Position numbers and translations under genes: made by a program. From a virus: a stretch of DNA of 64,000 nt. The notes under the pieces are model-generated. The model searched no databases. It saw nothing but the letters and a program-made list of their open reading frames with translations, and was not told the origin of the DNA. Below are positions 20,547-33,600 of the stretch, piece after piece. Position 1 is the stretch's first letter. The number at the start of each line of letters is the position of its first letter. Where the stretch lies: positions 1 through 64,000 of IMG/VR virus record IMGVR_UViG_3300045125_000071. One strand, 5' to 3'.

Positions 20547-21534
20547 TCAATCTTCATCTTCTTCGTCAAAAACAACAGTTTCTTTCAATTCAAAATCACC
20601 ACCGCCTAATTTTTGATTCCAAAAATCGGAATATTCTTTTTGTATTGTTCTAACGCCTCTTTCGTATCAGCAATATAACCGTTATGTACAACAATAAGCT
20701 TACCATCTTTGTAACCCAATCCATTTACATGATTTTTTAATACTGAAACTTTTGTTCTAACAGCATATAGAAATCTTCCTTCCGTTTTTAACAGCATCAA
20801 TGTGATTGATTCCAGACTTCTTTTGATTACCGAACAAGAAAACAAGAGCAGATGCCAACCAAATTAGCTTCACCGCCTTTAGCTTTAATTTCTAGGTTGA
20901 CCAAATGGATTATCAGGTAATTCAACCCATGGCTGGTTCACAATAATCATTGTGACGAAATACGGATAGTCCTCTTTCTTCGATTTTGTAATTCGAGCAT
21001 GGATACCCATCCCGATTTTATCTGCCAATGTTGATGCGTTATGCTGCTTACCGCCCTTACCTTCAAAAGTCATTTTACAAGGAATCAGAACCAATTGAAT
21101 CCCAACAAATCTGAATATGCCTTGGTATTTCACCTTTTGCATGTAAATCTAAAATTTCATTGATAAAATCGGTTTAGCTTGTTCAATATAATCAAATGAA
21201 TCGTTGAAAATAAAATCACCAATCCATTCACCATTTTCATCTTGTTCTGCTTGAAAACCAAGTTCAATTGCGTGTTCCCATTTCCATTTTCTTTCGGTGA
21301 TAATGAGGATTGGTAGATGTCCTTTTCTTTGTGCATCAACAGCAGCAAGAATCATTGCTGTTGTCTTTGATGAGTTTGTGTGTCCAAGGAACATATTAAT
21401 ATTGCCCATTACTGGACCTGGAAGACCACAAGCATTACTGAAAGCTTCACCACAATAATAAAAGCTTTCAGGTTTATATTTTGTTTTACTTGAAAACTTG
21501 GATATATAATCAAATTCTTTTTCTTAATTGCCAT
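20547..21534 (-). CDS. uvsX: UvsX/RecA-like recombinase (frameshifted)
   Basis: Starts at the ATG at 21534 and reads through GEAFSNACGLPGPVMGNINM into Walker A FLGHTNSSKTT (ORF 21149-21409), with LIITERKWKWEHAIELGF. It continues as PRHIQICWDSIGS (Walker B region) and ORF 20885-21142: KGGKQHNASTLADKIGMGIH, then YFVTMIIVNQPWVELPDNP. After another indel come KAKGGEANWLASALVFLFG and GLGYKDGKLIVVHNGYIADT. The end is an acidic tail ELKETVVFDEEDED at 20547. About 325 residues with three or more indels. The acidic C-terminus is typical of RecA-type proteins and of UvsX. It catalyses strand exchange for recombination-dependent replication and lies directly downstream of SSB. Confidence 0.87.
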
Positions 21535-21564
21535 ATATTAATTTTATTAAATTTTAGAGAAAAG

Positions 21565-21614
21565 GAACCCCCACTCATTATTATTGACCAATTAATAATT
21601 CCGAGTGAGGGTTC
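21565..21614. terminator. strong hairpin between SSB and uvsX genes
   Basis: Arms GAACCCCCACTC and GAGTGAGGGTTC pair with a single mismatch, and the enclosed ATTATTATTGACCAATTAATAAT can extend the stem. It lies between the SSB stop (21629) and the UvsX start (21534). It could attenuate transcription so that SSB is made in excess, or be a processing site; this is inferred. Confidence 0.6.
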
Positions 21615-21628
21615 ACTAATTTTAATAA

Positions 21629-22480
21629 TTAGAATGGTAAATCTTCATCAGTATCATCTTCCTCCTGGGGGTCAACTATTGTTGTTGATTTGCTTGCACC
21701 GCCACCAACAATAGTGTCTTCTGAAGTAGAATTAGATACCCATTTCCCAGTCACTGAGTCCCAACGGGGAACTTCACCTTTAGCTACCATTTCAAGGTAA
21801 TCTTTCAGCTTTTCCTTGAATATACATCAGACCAAACAAGTGAATCATCGAGCCATTCTTTAGCAATCGATTCGTCATCATGCAAAGGAGATGGGTCTTC
21901 TGGAAGAATTGAATTAATTGCGGTATATTCTCTTCCGTTTCCAGATTTTGTGAGAGTAAGAATAAGTGTTAAATCCCTACCTTTTTCTGGGTCCATGATA
22001 TTTGCCTTTCTTTTGGAAAATTGGAAAGACCTTATCAAGAATTCCGTCCTGTTTTGCATTATGCTTAAACCTCCAAAACTTTACACCATCTTGCTCATTA
22101 TCCCTATCAATAACCTTAACAATATAAAACTTTCTAGACCTATATTGTTTTGCAAGTTCTTTACTTTGTTCGTCACCTTGCATCATAAGACCTTCCCTAA
22201 CTTCATTTAGAGGTGAACGCTTACCTTCTTGTGCTGGGTCGTAAAGCTTTACCCATTTTCCATCAACTTGAATTTCGTGGAAAAACACTTCTTTGAATGG
22301 TGAAGAACCATCTTTTTGTTGGAAGAATACGAATTCTTCTTTCTTCTCCCTTTGACCCTTTAGGAAGAACAGTTGTAAAATACTTTTTCATCCTGTCCTC
22401 TTGGGACACTGCTGACCTGTTGCCGCTTGCGGCTTGTTTGTTTTTTCGTACTGTGCGAGCACTGCTTCAAATGAACCCAT
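21629..22480 (-). CDS. ssb: single-stranded DNA-binding protein (frameshifted)
   Basis: Starts at 22480 with MGSFEAVLAQYEKTNKPQA. After indels near 22395 and 22310 it continues as ORF 21977-22288 (FFHEIQVDGKWVKLYDPAQE, then QYRSRKFYIVKVIDRDNEQD) and, after another near 22020, as ORF 21805-22059 (GRDLTLILTLTKSGNGREYT). The last part is KDYLEMVAKGEVPRWD and an acidic tail ending EEDDTDEDLPF. The D-E-D-L-P-F end is the classic SSB C-terminal tip that recruits partner proteins. About 280 residues, similar in size to T4 gp32 (301), with an extended beta-rich core. It coats ssDNA at forks and in recombination and is the first gene of the replication run, between two terminator hairpins. Confidence 0.85.
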
Positions 22481-22527
22481 AGTTTAAATGTTTAAAATGT
22501 TTGTTATATAGAAAATATAGAAAAAAA

Positions 22528-22547
22528 GTCGGATAAAAAAATCCGAC
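22528..22547 (-). terminator. rho-independent terminator
   Basis: A perfect 7-bp stem GTCGGAT/ATCCGAC with an A-rich loop, followed on the minus strand by a run of seven T. It lies just after the stop of the gene at 22570-22941 and before the SSB gene, and separates the tail-gene unit from the replication unit. Confidence 0.75.
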
Positions 22548-22569
22548 CTTAATTTTTTTGAAAATTTTT

Positions 22570-22941
22570 TTAGTCTTGAGTTAAGAGGTATGCCGTCTTA
22601 TAAACAAGACCAAGCATCTCATCTCTGATGTTTAAAAGATTCGTATCTGATGGGTCTAGTTCACTTGTAAATTGTTCAAGTGCTTGACCAACATTTTTAC
22701 AAAAACTTTTAACATCTATATCTTTTAAATTTTGTATTGTAAAATTTGATGTTTCATCATCTAATACAAATCTTCCGTATTTACCCATATATTGTTCAAC
22801 GTATTCGTCGATTAATGGGTCCAATCCTTCATATAGCATTCCGAATGCACTATGACGTGCATGACCTTTAGTTTGCCAATGACAAACACGAATTTGTGAT
22901 TGTAATGATAAAAAGAAATTAATGTTAGAACCTAGTTTCAT
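22570..22941 (-). CDS. Dps/ferritin-like helical protein (DUF5856-like)
   Basis: An intact 123-residue, mostly helical protein. The segment SLQSQIRVCHWQTKGHARHS, followed by YEGLDPLIDEYVEQYMGKYG, resembles the first helices of Dps/ferritin-like proteins, where H-W-x-T and D-x-x-x-E side chains bind metal. From memory, it matches a small phage family annotated DUF5856. Known Dps proteins store iron and bind DNA, but they are longer (about 160 residues), so the fold is suggested and the activity is not shown. The start overlaps the end of the GDVP-repeat gene by 17 bases. A terminator follows. Confidence 0.72.
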   Translation of the reverse strand: MKLGSNINFFLSLQSQIRVCHWQTKGHARHSAFGMLYEGLDPLIDEYVEQYMGKYGRFVLDDETSNFTIQNLKDIDVKSFCKNVGQALEQFTSELDPSDTNLLNIRDEMLGLVYKTAYLLTQD

Positions 22942-23546
22942 CTTGATATGTTTCTGGGTTAAAGGTATCTCTTATGGTATCTTTTGAATAATTTTCAACA
23001 TCATTTTTGTTAAAACGTATTCATTTTTACCTGTTTGTCTCATTTCGTCATGTTTATTAGCAAAAATTGTTGTGGATTTTGATTAAAAGGATATGAATCC
23101 AAAGACCTCATTTCTAATTTTTCCTCAGGTGTTTTTGGTCTGACATTATCGATTTTTGTGCTTAACATATCAATTTTTGCCATAACATTATCCATAGCTG
23201 CGAGTTTTTGTTCCAAATCATTTAATTTGGTAAAAACATCATCCATTTTGGTTATTACACCTGAATTATCCCCCTTACTCGCATCCAATTCTTTTTTTAT
23301 ACTTTTAGTCATATTAACTAAATCTGTAATATCAACCTCCTCAACTTCATTTTCTGGCATTGCTGGTACATCACCACCAGGAGCTGGTACATCACCTTCT
23401 GTGGGTGGTGGAACATCTCCACCAGGTAATGGGGGTACATCACCTTCAGCAGGTGGTGGGGGTATTTCTTGCTCTGATATAATATATTTGTACTTATAAA
23501 TTTGATTAAACCTATTTAATTCTTCCTGTAATTTTTTCTTATTCAT
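22925..23546 (-). CDS. proline-rich GDVP-repeat protein with coiled coil (one or two frameshifts)
   Basis: The probable start is the ATG at 23546 (MNKKKLQEELNRFNQIYKYK); the longer ORF up to 23612 overlaps the upstream gene. After a first segment ending IISEQ there is a proline-rich repeat: EGDVPPLPGGDVPPPTEGD, then GGDVPAMPENE. Next comes DITDLVNMTKSIKKEL and a heptad-like region (MDDVFTKLNDLEQKLAAMDN) and the well-formed LEMRSLDSYPFNQNP. After an indel near 23045 it continues as TGKNEYVLT and DTIRDTFNPETYQDET, stopping at 22925. About 205 residues. Virion or core association is inferred from the coiled coil and the amphipathic N-terminal peptide shared with other genes. The function is unknown. 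Confidence 0.62.
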
Positions 23547-23550
23547 AGTA

Positions 23551-23748
23551 TTAATCTTGTAATAATTGTCTTCCGTCTTCTGTGACGTATTTTTTATTAA
23601 TTCTTTCAACAATACCGTCTTTTTCTCTTACAATATAACATTCACCAGTTACTAAATCACACTCTTCGCGCTCTTTATTGTTTATGTTTTTTGTAACTTT
23701 TGGATTTAGAAATTGATTTATGCTATTTTCTATTTTATTATTGTTCAT
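23551..23748 (-). CDS. small conserved hypothetical protein
   Basis: 65 residues from the ATG at 23748 (MNNNKIENSINQFLNPKV); the longer ORF start at 23781 is less likely because it lies against the previous gene's stop. It contains ECDLVTGECYIVREKDGIVE, with a Cys pair six residues apart (C-x6-C), and ends EDGRQLLQD. No domain was recognised. It lies 4 bases before the GDVP-repeat gene and 36 after the giant gene, so it belongs to the tail transcription unit. Confidence 0.6.
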   Translation of the reverse strand: MNNNKIENSINQFLNPKVTKNINNKEREECDLVTGECYIVREKDGIVERINKKYVTEDGRQLLQD

Positions 23749-23783
23749 ATACTTTTTATATAAATATACAGAAATTATCATTT

Positions 23784-26700
23784 TTACTCCATTCTAAAAT
23801 AAACAATATTTCCAGGATTAACTCTAATTGTTTCATCAAGGAATATGATAGTGCCAATCCAAAATTATCAATAATCCTAGTGTCAATAGCTCCAGTAAAT
23901 TTTCTACTACCAATTTCACCCGTTACAGTAGGTAAAACTTTTACTATTTGTTTTTGTTTCTGGATTTATAAATGTTGTAATTGCTGAACGGATTTTTTCG
24001 AACGTGACTTCATTTTTATTATCACCATAACCAAAGGGCACGGAATAAAAATTATGTGTTTTGTTGTTCCACTAATTTCTTCCCATAATACGTTTTTATT
24101 GTTTTTTAATTGGGATAGAATCACCATGACATTATTTTTTGGGTTAACTAAATCACCATTAAATTCATAAATTCTGGCCCTTAACCATTCTCTTTCAACA
24201 TCACCAGGGTGCGTATATTTAACAAGTTGTACATTTTCATTATTGTTATAACCATTATATGATATACCGAATTCATTATATCCAGCTTTACTAACTTTAA
24301 TTTTGTCAAAATCTTCCCCAAAAGCTTCTTGTCCAATATTGACTCTATATGTTTTTCCATCCGTACTTGTAATAGTTGCTGATTCGTTAATTGAGCCTGT
24401 GCTTGATTTGTTTTGTTTTTTAATAACATCTCTTCTCAATTTATCAAATAAAACTCTATAACTTGATATAAATGAATCTTTTGGGTCTGGTAATGATGAT
24501 TGTGGTATTCTTGTACCTTTGAATGTTGTTGTAAAATTATTACCTCTAATTTGATGTGTTACTTCAGTTATCCAATAGGAACCCTTGAACATAGGAATAT
24601 TTTTCAAATAAAAAAACATTGTTGGTTTGTATCATTGCATTACCCATACATGTTACATCACAGGTATATGATGCCTGTCTATAATAATCAAATAAACTTA
24701 TATCAACGTTATATGCGCCAGCACCAGATTCAGACCTTGCCAAGTTTTCTAAAACAACAAAAGATTCAGTTGTGTTTTTTAATGTTGTTTGGTCCAATGT
24801 GACACCTTTAAATATGCCCTGGTTTTGGTCACCAAAACTAACTTCAAACGTAACAGCCCTATTAGATTTAGATAAATCAATATTATTAAAAACATCTGGT
24901 TTTGTTATAATGATTGGATTTTATTCGGGTCGGCTATGTTAAAACTATCATCGGCAAATTTATATTTCTTACTTATAATATCTGGGTGTTTAGAAGTGTT
25001 ACCAACTAATTGTAATATGATTTTAGGTGAAGAATCCTGATAATCAACATCCAAGAACATACCAAATAAATCATTAGCAACTTTTTTCGATGGTGTAATT
25101 TTATTTTTACTTTAGCATTATTACCATAAAAATTTATATATGCTGGCATTGGTCTCATATCTACACCAGTATCCTTTATTAAAAGAGATATAATACCATA
25201 TAAGTTTGTTTTATCAAAATCTTGTTTACCAAGAGATATTATTTTACTTAAATTTAAAAATAATTCATCACCTATATCTTTATTTGCTTTATCAAAAAAT
25301 AAAAATTCCTCTAATAATAGTCTCTGACCAATAGAATTTCCACCAACCCATTTATCATTAAAAGATTTAAAATAATTATATAATTCAATTTTTAATTTAT
25401 CATTTTCATAACCACTTACAATATTGTTAAATGTGCCTGTTATAGGTGTAATTGTCAGTTTAGAAAAATTCCTAATTAATTGTGTTAAAAAATATTTTCT
25501 TCTTAGAATTGAGCCGCTTGTTTTTCTAATATTTTCATTATAATTAAAAATATTTGTTCTCAAATAATTTTTAAAAGCCTCTGATGTGTCATCACCACCG
25601 CTTTTTACATATCCTGCATATATCTGTATTAACGGTCTAAATTGTAAAATATTATTTTCATTTAGTTTGACATTATTTTTTCAAAGAAACTTTGATAGTA
25701 TCCGTCAATATCCTCACCAAGATATAATTTGATTAGTTGTTTATTACTATCTGTTAATTGTGATGAAAAATAGTTATCGGTGGTAAAAGTATTTACATTA
25801 TCTACATCAGCAAATCCATACCATAAATGATAATCAATTTCTTTTGGATTTGAGATTGTAAATTTCAATGTATTTGTAGATAACAAAATATTATCACTTA
25901 TATCTTTAAGTTTTTTTGCTGTCTTGTTTTTAATTTTTGTATTAATTCGTCTGGAGATAATAAATCATCACCACTTTCTTTATTAAATGAACAAATTTCC
26001 TTTAATAGTGATTGGAAATTGATATACTTTATATTTGGAAATCTTGAATTATTATAATTTTTATATGTTTGTGATGAAAATTCTAAAAATATATTTTCAA
26101 AATCTTCTAAAATTTTGGACTAAAAACCGCAATTAAATCTATAACTTTTTTATTATTAGCATCTAATGTGTATAAATTATTCCCAGTTGTTCCTGTTGAA
26201 TATGATTTAATATATTCATCATATGCTGGAAATGTTTTACCAGTAAATGCATCATTTATATATCCGTCTTCCCAAATAATTTTAAAATAAGATTGTGAGG
26301 CACTAATAAAATCTTCAGTATTTGTTGATATTTGTGCTCCAGTAATTAAATTTGGTATTTGTACCGTTCTATTAATATTAATATCCCCACCATCACAAGG
26401 TAAAATTGTTAACCTATTATCTGCTGGGTCGAATTTACTATTATCAACATATGTTGTCCAGTAATTTAAATTATTGGATTGTTTTCTTATTCTTGGATTA
26501 ATAGCTTTTTCGTTAACGTTTGTTGAAAAAGATGTGTTTCCAGATATTATATTATAATGCGCGTAATCATTTATTACTTGGTGAAATATTGCATCATAGA
26601 AAGGATGTATAGCAACATCTTTGCTTTCTGAATATGTAATCGTATTTCCACTTGCTGTAAATCCAGTGTATTGTGCACCAGTTTCATTATTATTAAAGAA

Positions 26701-29571
26701 CTTTAGCCCATCAATAGCTTTTGTTTTATTATTAGTATCCAAGAAACCATCCAATATATCAACACCATCTAAGATATATTTTTATAACGATGATACATTG
26801 CACCCCATTTACATATTAAATGATATGGTACATAATGTGTAGAACCAATTTCTTTAAATAATGCTATTAGATTTACATTATCGTATGGTCGCGTATCATC
26901 ACCAAATTGAATACTATCTTCTAAATCAAGAAAAGGTAATGAGGTCAATAACAAATATGAAGAACCTGCATATCTCGCATAATCAGATATTTTTCAAAAT
27001 CATTAAATAATTGATTATGAAAATATGATTGTGTTTATTATATGGGTATTTGTTTTGTTAATTTTTAATTTATTAGAAAATAAATGTTGACCAGCAAAAT
27101 TTTGGTTTACCCAGGCTTTTGGGTCCATTATTGATGCTATAAAACCTTCTTCTAGCTTATGTTGTAAAACACTATTAAAATTGAAAAAATCTGGTGTTAA
27201 TTTATTTAAGCCAAGATAACTCAAATATAAATCAGAATTATAGGGATATATGTTTACCCTATAATCTTCTGGTTTATAAAAATTTAAATTATCTATGAGA
27301 CCTGAAATTAATGTTGTTGCAACTTTTCTGTTTTTTACATTATATTCCGTTATTTCGTGTGATGTTTCTAAAGAACTTTTTATATATGGAACTGTTGGTA
27401 ATTGGTCTTGATAATATGGATACCTTTCAAAAGGTGAAAAAGATTTTAGAATATCATAAAAATCTGGTTCACTTTTTACCAATTCTTTTAATATTGTAAT
27501 AATTTGATTATCTTCCTTAATAGCATTTGAAATATTTTCAAACTCAATATTTGCTAATTCATTTAATGTTACATTACTAAAAGAATCAAATGCAGTAAAA
27601 TAATTTGCTCTTTCATATATTTCATATAAAAAAGATGATGGTGCAGTATCAATATATGGAATTGTATTTGCAACATATCCTAACGTACTAATTAATCTAG
27701 TGTTATCTAAATTATCATCATTTTCATACCCAGCAGTAACTGGACTTGATGTATGTTCTTTTCAGCGAGCGGGTCAACTTTGTTTGTTGCAACTTCAATA
27801 AATCCTTCAACAAATTCTACTTCTGGCCATAATGTTGCATTATTAGAATTTAATTTAGTTATTAAATCTTTTTCACCTGGATATGCGATAACTCTATTTT
27901 TTTCATTATCAGAATCTTTTTTAATTTCTGGCCACGGATATATTGCTGGGTCGCCTTTGGTTTCTTTAGAAAGTTTTTCTAAAAGCTTTTTTCTATTATT
28001 TGCTTGGTCAAAAGCTCTTTTGTGAACATCTTTCATTAATCTAATATAAACCTCAGCATTAGCTAATATTATTGCAAATATGTTTCTGATTGTTGGTTGA
28101 AAACCAAAACCGCTTTTTCCATTTTTGACAATATTATTCATTTCCTCCTCAATATTCTTCTCTAACTTGTCCCTTTCTTCTATAAATACTTTATAAATCT
28201 CATTTAAATCTTCGATTAGAACATCAAACTTTACTTGAAGTGTATCTTGTTTATAATATTTGTCAATTTTACCAGCAAATTTTGATAACAATTTATCTTT
28301 TTTGAAATCACCACCGCCTGTTTTTCCATCAGATGCCGCTTTTACTAACTCTTCAGTAAAAAGACTACTATTTTGTAATGCTTTATTATTTTCAATAATT
28401 AAAAATTCTAATGTTCCTGGTCTATCAGAGCCAACAATTTTTTCATTTGTGGTTGCACCAGTAATACCTTTTAAAGAATAATATTCAACACCATTTTCTG
28501 TCGTTGAATTATTTTTTAAATTTTGTTTAGCCCACGCTATTGCAGCTTTTATAAAATCATCAATCTTTTTTCAAAATCTTGCAAACCTATGAAAATATCT
28601 GGATGTAACTTTTGATATAAAATCTCTCTTTCTAATATTTTATCTAAAGATTGCGCTTTTACAATCAATTCTCTTAATGTAATAACTGGGAAATCTTGAG
28701 GTACTAAATTCTTTTTTTGTATTCTGAATATATGTTCTTCAAAATCAAATACCCTCTTGATGTTTTTCCAACATTTTTACTTACATTTTGTGTAGTTTTC
28801 GTTTAATGTACCATCAGTAAGATTATCTAATGGAAACATATATGGCGCATTCATAATGACTTTTAAAGATAAATCATTTAAGAAAGCAAAAGTTGACCCA
28901 ACAAAACTGTCGTTACTTCAAAATTTCCATTCGTATCATTGAATTTAGATGAAAATTTAACAAGATGTAATCTATAACGTATTGCTTTACCATAATATCC
29001 CTTTTAATGTTAAATAAAATATTAGGCTAAGGAACATGAAAAAAAGCATTATATGGTGAATTTTCAGCCGCTTCAAATAATGTTTTACCTCTAACATCTA
29101 TAAAATTAATAGTTACTTGTGGTATTAATTTGCGCCTTTAATTGTAACATATGATATTATCTATACCAAAGATTGTCCAGAATCCATCTGATGTGGTATA
29201 TTTATCAGCTAATTTGTATGGAAATATTGTACCTGGAATATTTTCAGTTTTGGCAAATTTTGGTGTTGTGTTTGTATATGAATCAGTCCATGCAGAATCA
29301 TAATCTCTACCATTCTGATTAGACATGAAAATTTGAAGTCCCTTTTGCTAATAGAAACAAGTGTATCCTGGTCATTATGTTGCTTTGAGAATCGGACGTA
29401 GGTACAATATCCGCTTCTAAATTTACGTAAATAACCAAATTTCCTGGATACACCTCTTGGATGTATATTACCATCCTTATCAATAACACTATTTGGGTCG
29501 ATATATACTAAATTATTTTGGTCGACTTTAACTAAAATATTTTCATTATTCGATAAATCATTGTTCACCAT
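23784..29571 (-). CDS. giant tail/baseplate structural protein (heavily frameshifted)
   Basis: Starts at the ATG at 29571: ENILVKVDQNNLVYIDPNSV, then GNIHPRGV, and after an indel QENLVIYVNLEADIVPTS. It runs about 1,930 codons to a stop at 23784 (ETIRVNPGNIVYFRME). Main pieces: 27707-28291 (a helical region, EDLNEIYKVFIEERDKLEKN), 27015-27482, 26107-26754, 25006-25563 (YFKSFNDKWVGGNSIGQRLL), 24564-24797 (GAYNVDISLFDYYRQASYTC) and 23966-24619 (MFKGSYWITEVTHQIRGNNF, then FTTTFKGTRIPQ). The YWITEVxHxIxGNNFTTTFKG piece is typical of tail-hub or baseplate proteins. More than a dozen indels interrupt it. The start overlaps the preceding gp53-like gene by 14 bases. A central baseplate role is inferred; no catalytic domain was seen. 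Confidence 0.55.
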
Positions 29572-30610
29572 AATATAAATTATATAAATCTACAGCTCTT
29601 TTGTAATCTTGTAAAGTGCTTATCAAAGGAAAATGGTATTCTAAGTAAAGAATTATCTGGTATTTCGTATTCTACACCGCCAACAGATGGATTCGTCAAT
29701 AAAATTAACCAACCGAAAACTGGTGTATTATAATATTCCTTGAGATATTTTATCTAACCTAGTTTTACCTACTTTATAAAATATGTATTTATCAGTTCCC
29801 TTTATTGGTAGTTCAATACCTGGAACAATTCTAAAAGTTCCGTCTTGTTCAAAGTATTGATATCTGTCAAAATAATCTCTACTCACTATGCTGTTTTTAA
29901 TTTTATAAAAATTTAAATTAGTCTTAGCATCAACAATTGATTGAATTTATTTTTTTACCATCAGATATTAAATCTTCATCTGTTGTTTCTGTTTCAGTTA
30001 ATATTATATATTCAAATTTCTTTTCATTTTTTCTATCTTTAAATTTATCGAATTTGAAGATTTTTTCTTTTGGTATACTAATAAAAGAATCTAATTTATA
30101 TGATAATCTTTTTTATTGTTTTTTCATCAAATTCATTTTTAAATAAATTTAAAATATTTTCTTTTATCCTTTTGAATCAACACAGATAAAATATCTGATA
30201 AATCTGATGTTGTGATTGTTGGATTCAAGAAAATTTATACTGTTATCTAAATCACTATATAATGTTGTTGATTTTGATGATATATAATCAATACAATATG
30301 AATATTCATTATAAAGTAAATTTCTAGTAAACCAGACAATTCTATTTCATAATTTTTTCTTTATTAATTTTGAAATCTCTTTCATGTTTAACAATAAAAT
30401 TAACTTTTATCCAATGATGTTATTAATAAATTCCTTTTTATTTTCAAAATTTTAATTCCAATATTTTCATTTAATTGTATAGTTTATTATCAACTAATGT
30501 TTTGATAAAAGGTTTTAACAATCTATTTGCCCTACTATGTTTTGTGTCGGTATTTCTTTATCAAATCCAAATATCTCACAAAGATTTGCGTTATCAATCT
30601 ATTCAAACAT
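29558..30610 (-). CDS. gp53/LysM-like baseplate protein (heavily frameshifted)
   Basis: The legible start at 30610 gives IDNANLCEIFGFDKEIPTQN. The C-terminal third reads LPIKGTDKYIFYKVGKTRLD, then ISQG, and YYNTPVFGWLILLTNPSVGG, EYEIPDNSLLRIPF. The pattern of a compact domain with L-D-x-I-[SA]-x-x-[YF]-x-x-P-x-x-x-W-L-I-x-x-x-N and a final I-P is that of LysM/gp53-type baseplate proteins (T4 gp53 bridges wedges). The middle (29.9-30.5 kb) is broken by many indels and cannot be read reliably. It overlaps both neighbours by a few bases, so the three form one translationally coupled unit. Confidence 0.5.
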
Positions 30611-33600
30611 TTTTTATTTTAAATGTTTGAATCAATCTGCTCAATTCAAAACCTTTTTTATATATCCCAAACAAACTTAAATTAGTAGTTGTATTATCAC
30701 CTTTAGTAATTACATATTGATTTATTTGCCTATATTCAGTTGATAAAACCATATTGGCAATTTTATTACCATAATTTAGTACTATTATATTATATAATGT
30801 TTGATATTCTGTAAAGTAATTTTTTGTATTTGTATAAACATCATTGATTAATGATGCGTAACCTAATTTATTATCAATAATTTCACCAATATATTTACCT
30901 TCAGCAACAACATTTGTTGGTGAAATAGCTTCTGGTTTTACTGTTTTATTTTTTAAATCAAAACTTTCTAAAAATTCTTTTGTGAATTTATTAGCATCTT
31001 GACCAGCAATTTTAGTATTTGTTGGTATTGACCTTTCATCATATATTTCTGTATTTGCATAGAAATTAGATGATAAAGCATTTTGTAACCTTGATACTGG
31101 TTCTTCCAAACCTTGACCACCAATAAAATTAAGTGATAATGTTACACTCGCTAACATTGGTTGCATACCAATTCCCTCTGGGTTAAAATCCCATGGAGAA
31201 TCTTCATATGATATTTGCACATCTCTGATTACAACTTTAGAATGATAAAAATCACCAATTCTTAAAATACAAATCGGTGGGGGACCAAATGTTGTGTTTC
31301 TTGCATCAACATCAACATCATCAACTCTTCCCTTTATTGGTATTGTATCTCCTGGTCTAATACATTGATGTAAAAATGTTAATCTTGAATTTAAACCCTC
31401 TGGTGTTGTTGAATGAAAACCTGGATGGAAATATCTTAATTTTTCTCTTAAAGATTTAAAAACTAATGGTGAATCTTCTTCAAGTTTTTTAAAGTAATAA
31501 CATTCAGATAGCGTTTTCATAATGATTCGCTTCATTACATCTACTAGGCGGTTTTTTTACTTTGGACTGTCTTGTTACTGTTACCAGATTCAACAATTCT
31601 ATTCTTTGTGGTACGACTTTTTCTGGTTCTGGATTTATTGGTTTTACAGCTTCATCTTTAATTTTATATTTAAAATCAATTTCAGCTCTTCTACAATAAA
31701 AAGATATCGGTGAATACTTGTTTAGTTCAGGAACACTTTTAAAGTCCTTATTCCAACAGTCATTATCAACACCACCATTTGTATTTAATGAATTATTTTC
31801 ACCAACAGATTGAACTTTAATTTTAATTGTTGTATTGTAATCGGTCCACCCCAAATCTTTTAAAGAATATTCATACTCCTTAGTTAATTAAAATCACGAG
31901 TAAGTTCATTCATCATGAAATCCATTTTATTGCTTGATGGTAAAGTATTATCTTTACTAATTCTTTTTAAGAAATCAATCATAACACTATAACATCTTCA
32001 ATGATAATAAAAAATTATATTGGTCGGAATCTGATGATGATGTTGATGCATTAATGTTTACAACAATTTCTTGTGCTTTTTTTCTGTGATTTTTGTTTTT
32101 AAATCTGCTGTTTTTGTTGAATATGTATTGAAATTATTTGTCAAATTTGTAAAATAATTTGTAATTTGACTTGTTACAGCCGATGCGTTTCCTGTTGTTG
32201 AATTAAACAAAATTTTTCTATCCGAATTAGCATCTTTATCATTTGCTGGTTTAGCATTTAATTGATTTACACTGGTTGTTAATCTATCAATAAATGTTGT
32301 TTGGTTATTGGAACTTGTATAATCGTTATATAATGTTGTATAATCTGATTGCGTCTTTGATTGCCCTGGAACACCAGGAATCGCATTTGAAAAATTTAAT
32401 GATATTGTTTGTAAACTTCACTTTCCGTAGTTTTCGGTTCTGATGGTGTTATAACATTAGATTTAGGTTTTTCAACTTCCTCAGTAACAACATTGTATTG
32501 TTTTATTTGTTCTGGTGAACCACCCTTATTTAAATATGCTAATATATACTCAACATCTGATTTATCAAGTGTTGTGTATCTTTTAATTAAATCATAAAAA
32601 TCATAATTTTCACATCCAGCAAATAAAGCGTTTATATAATTATCAGCTTCCTCATCTGACATATTTTTAAACTCTTCCCGAACCATTAAGTTAAGTATAC
32701 TAGGATGGTCAACAACAATTTTAAAACTTAATTGACCAGTTCTTTCTGTGCTTGAATAGGTATATATTGGTTCTGGTCTACCTAAAAATTTGTTTGCTTC
32801 CCAAGTACGCTTGGTTGTTTTCACTTACTTTCAAATCATATGGTGGAAACCACATAACTCTACCGCCATTCGGTCCTCTTTCACAATATGGTAAATCTAA
32901 AACTGTAAATCCAGATTTGTCAGATGTTCTCCATGCAAGGTTTTCAATAGAAAACATGTATTTTTTCGCATAAAAACTTTTACCATCAGAATCTGGCCCA
33001 TACTTATAGCCTTCAACAATATTTGAATCTAGAGGAAAATCCTTTTTACCATTTGACATATGGTGCAATGCTAAGATTCCAAGGGTCTTTAACAACAGTA
33101 CCATCAAATTTCCTAATATTACCACCCTTTTTCATTGTATCTGAATGTGTAATATATGGTCTGTCTTTAGTCCATACTCTACAATATTCCACACCACTTT
33201 GCTGACCATACGAATCGACATATTGAATAGCAGAACCTCTAGAAATAAAAGTATTACCTTCTCTAAAATTCTTGTTGTTTGGTCAATAACATTTGCAACG
33301 TGAGACCTTGCTTCACCACCATTTGTGGGCATACTATCAAGAATATCTTGGGTATAACCTAATAGTGAATCATCCCTAAAATCAAATCTTGTAGATAGTG
33401 AACCTCAAGTTGTGAGCGTTGTGAATCATACTCTGAGTTATTAGCACCTAATGCATTTTTTGAATTAATACTAATCCAAGTTAATTTACCACTAATTTGC
33501 CCACCTTCACCTATGTTCTTTTTCTTTCAAATAATTCAGTTTGTACTGGGTCAAATAAAAGACTTAAATAATATGGACTTCTAACTGGTCTATCATTGAA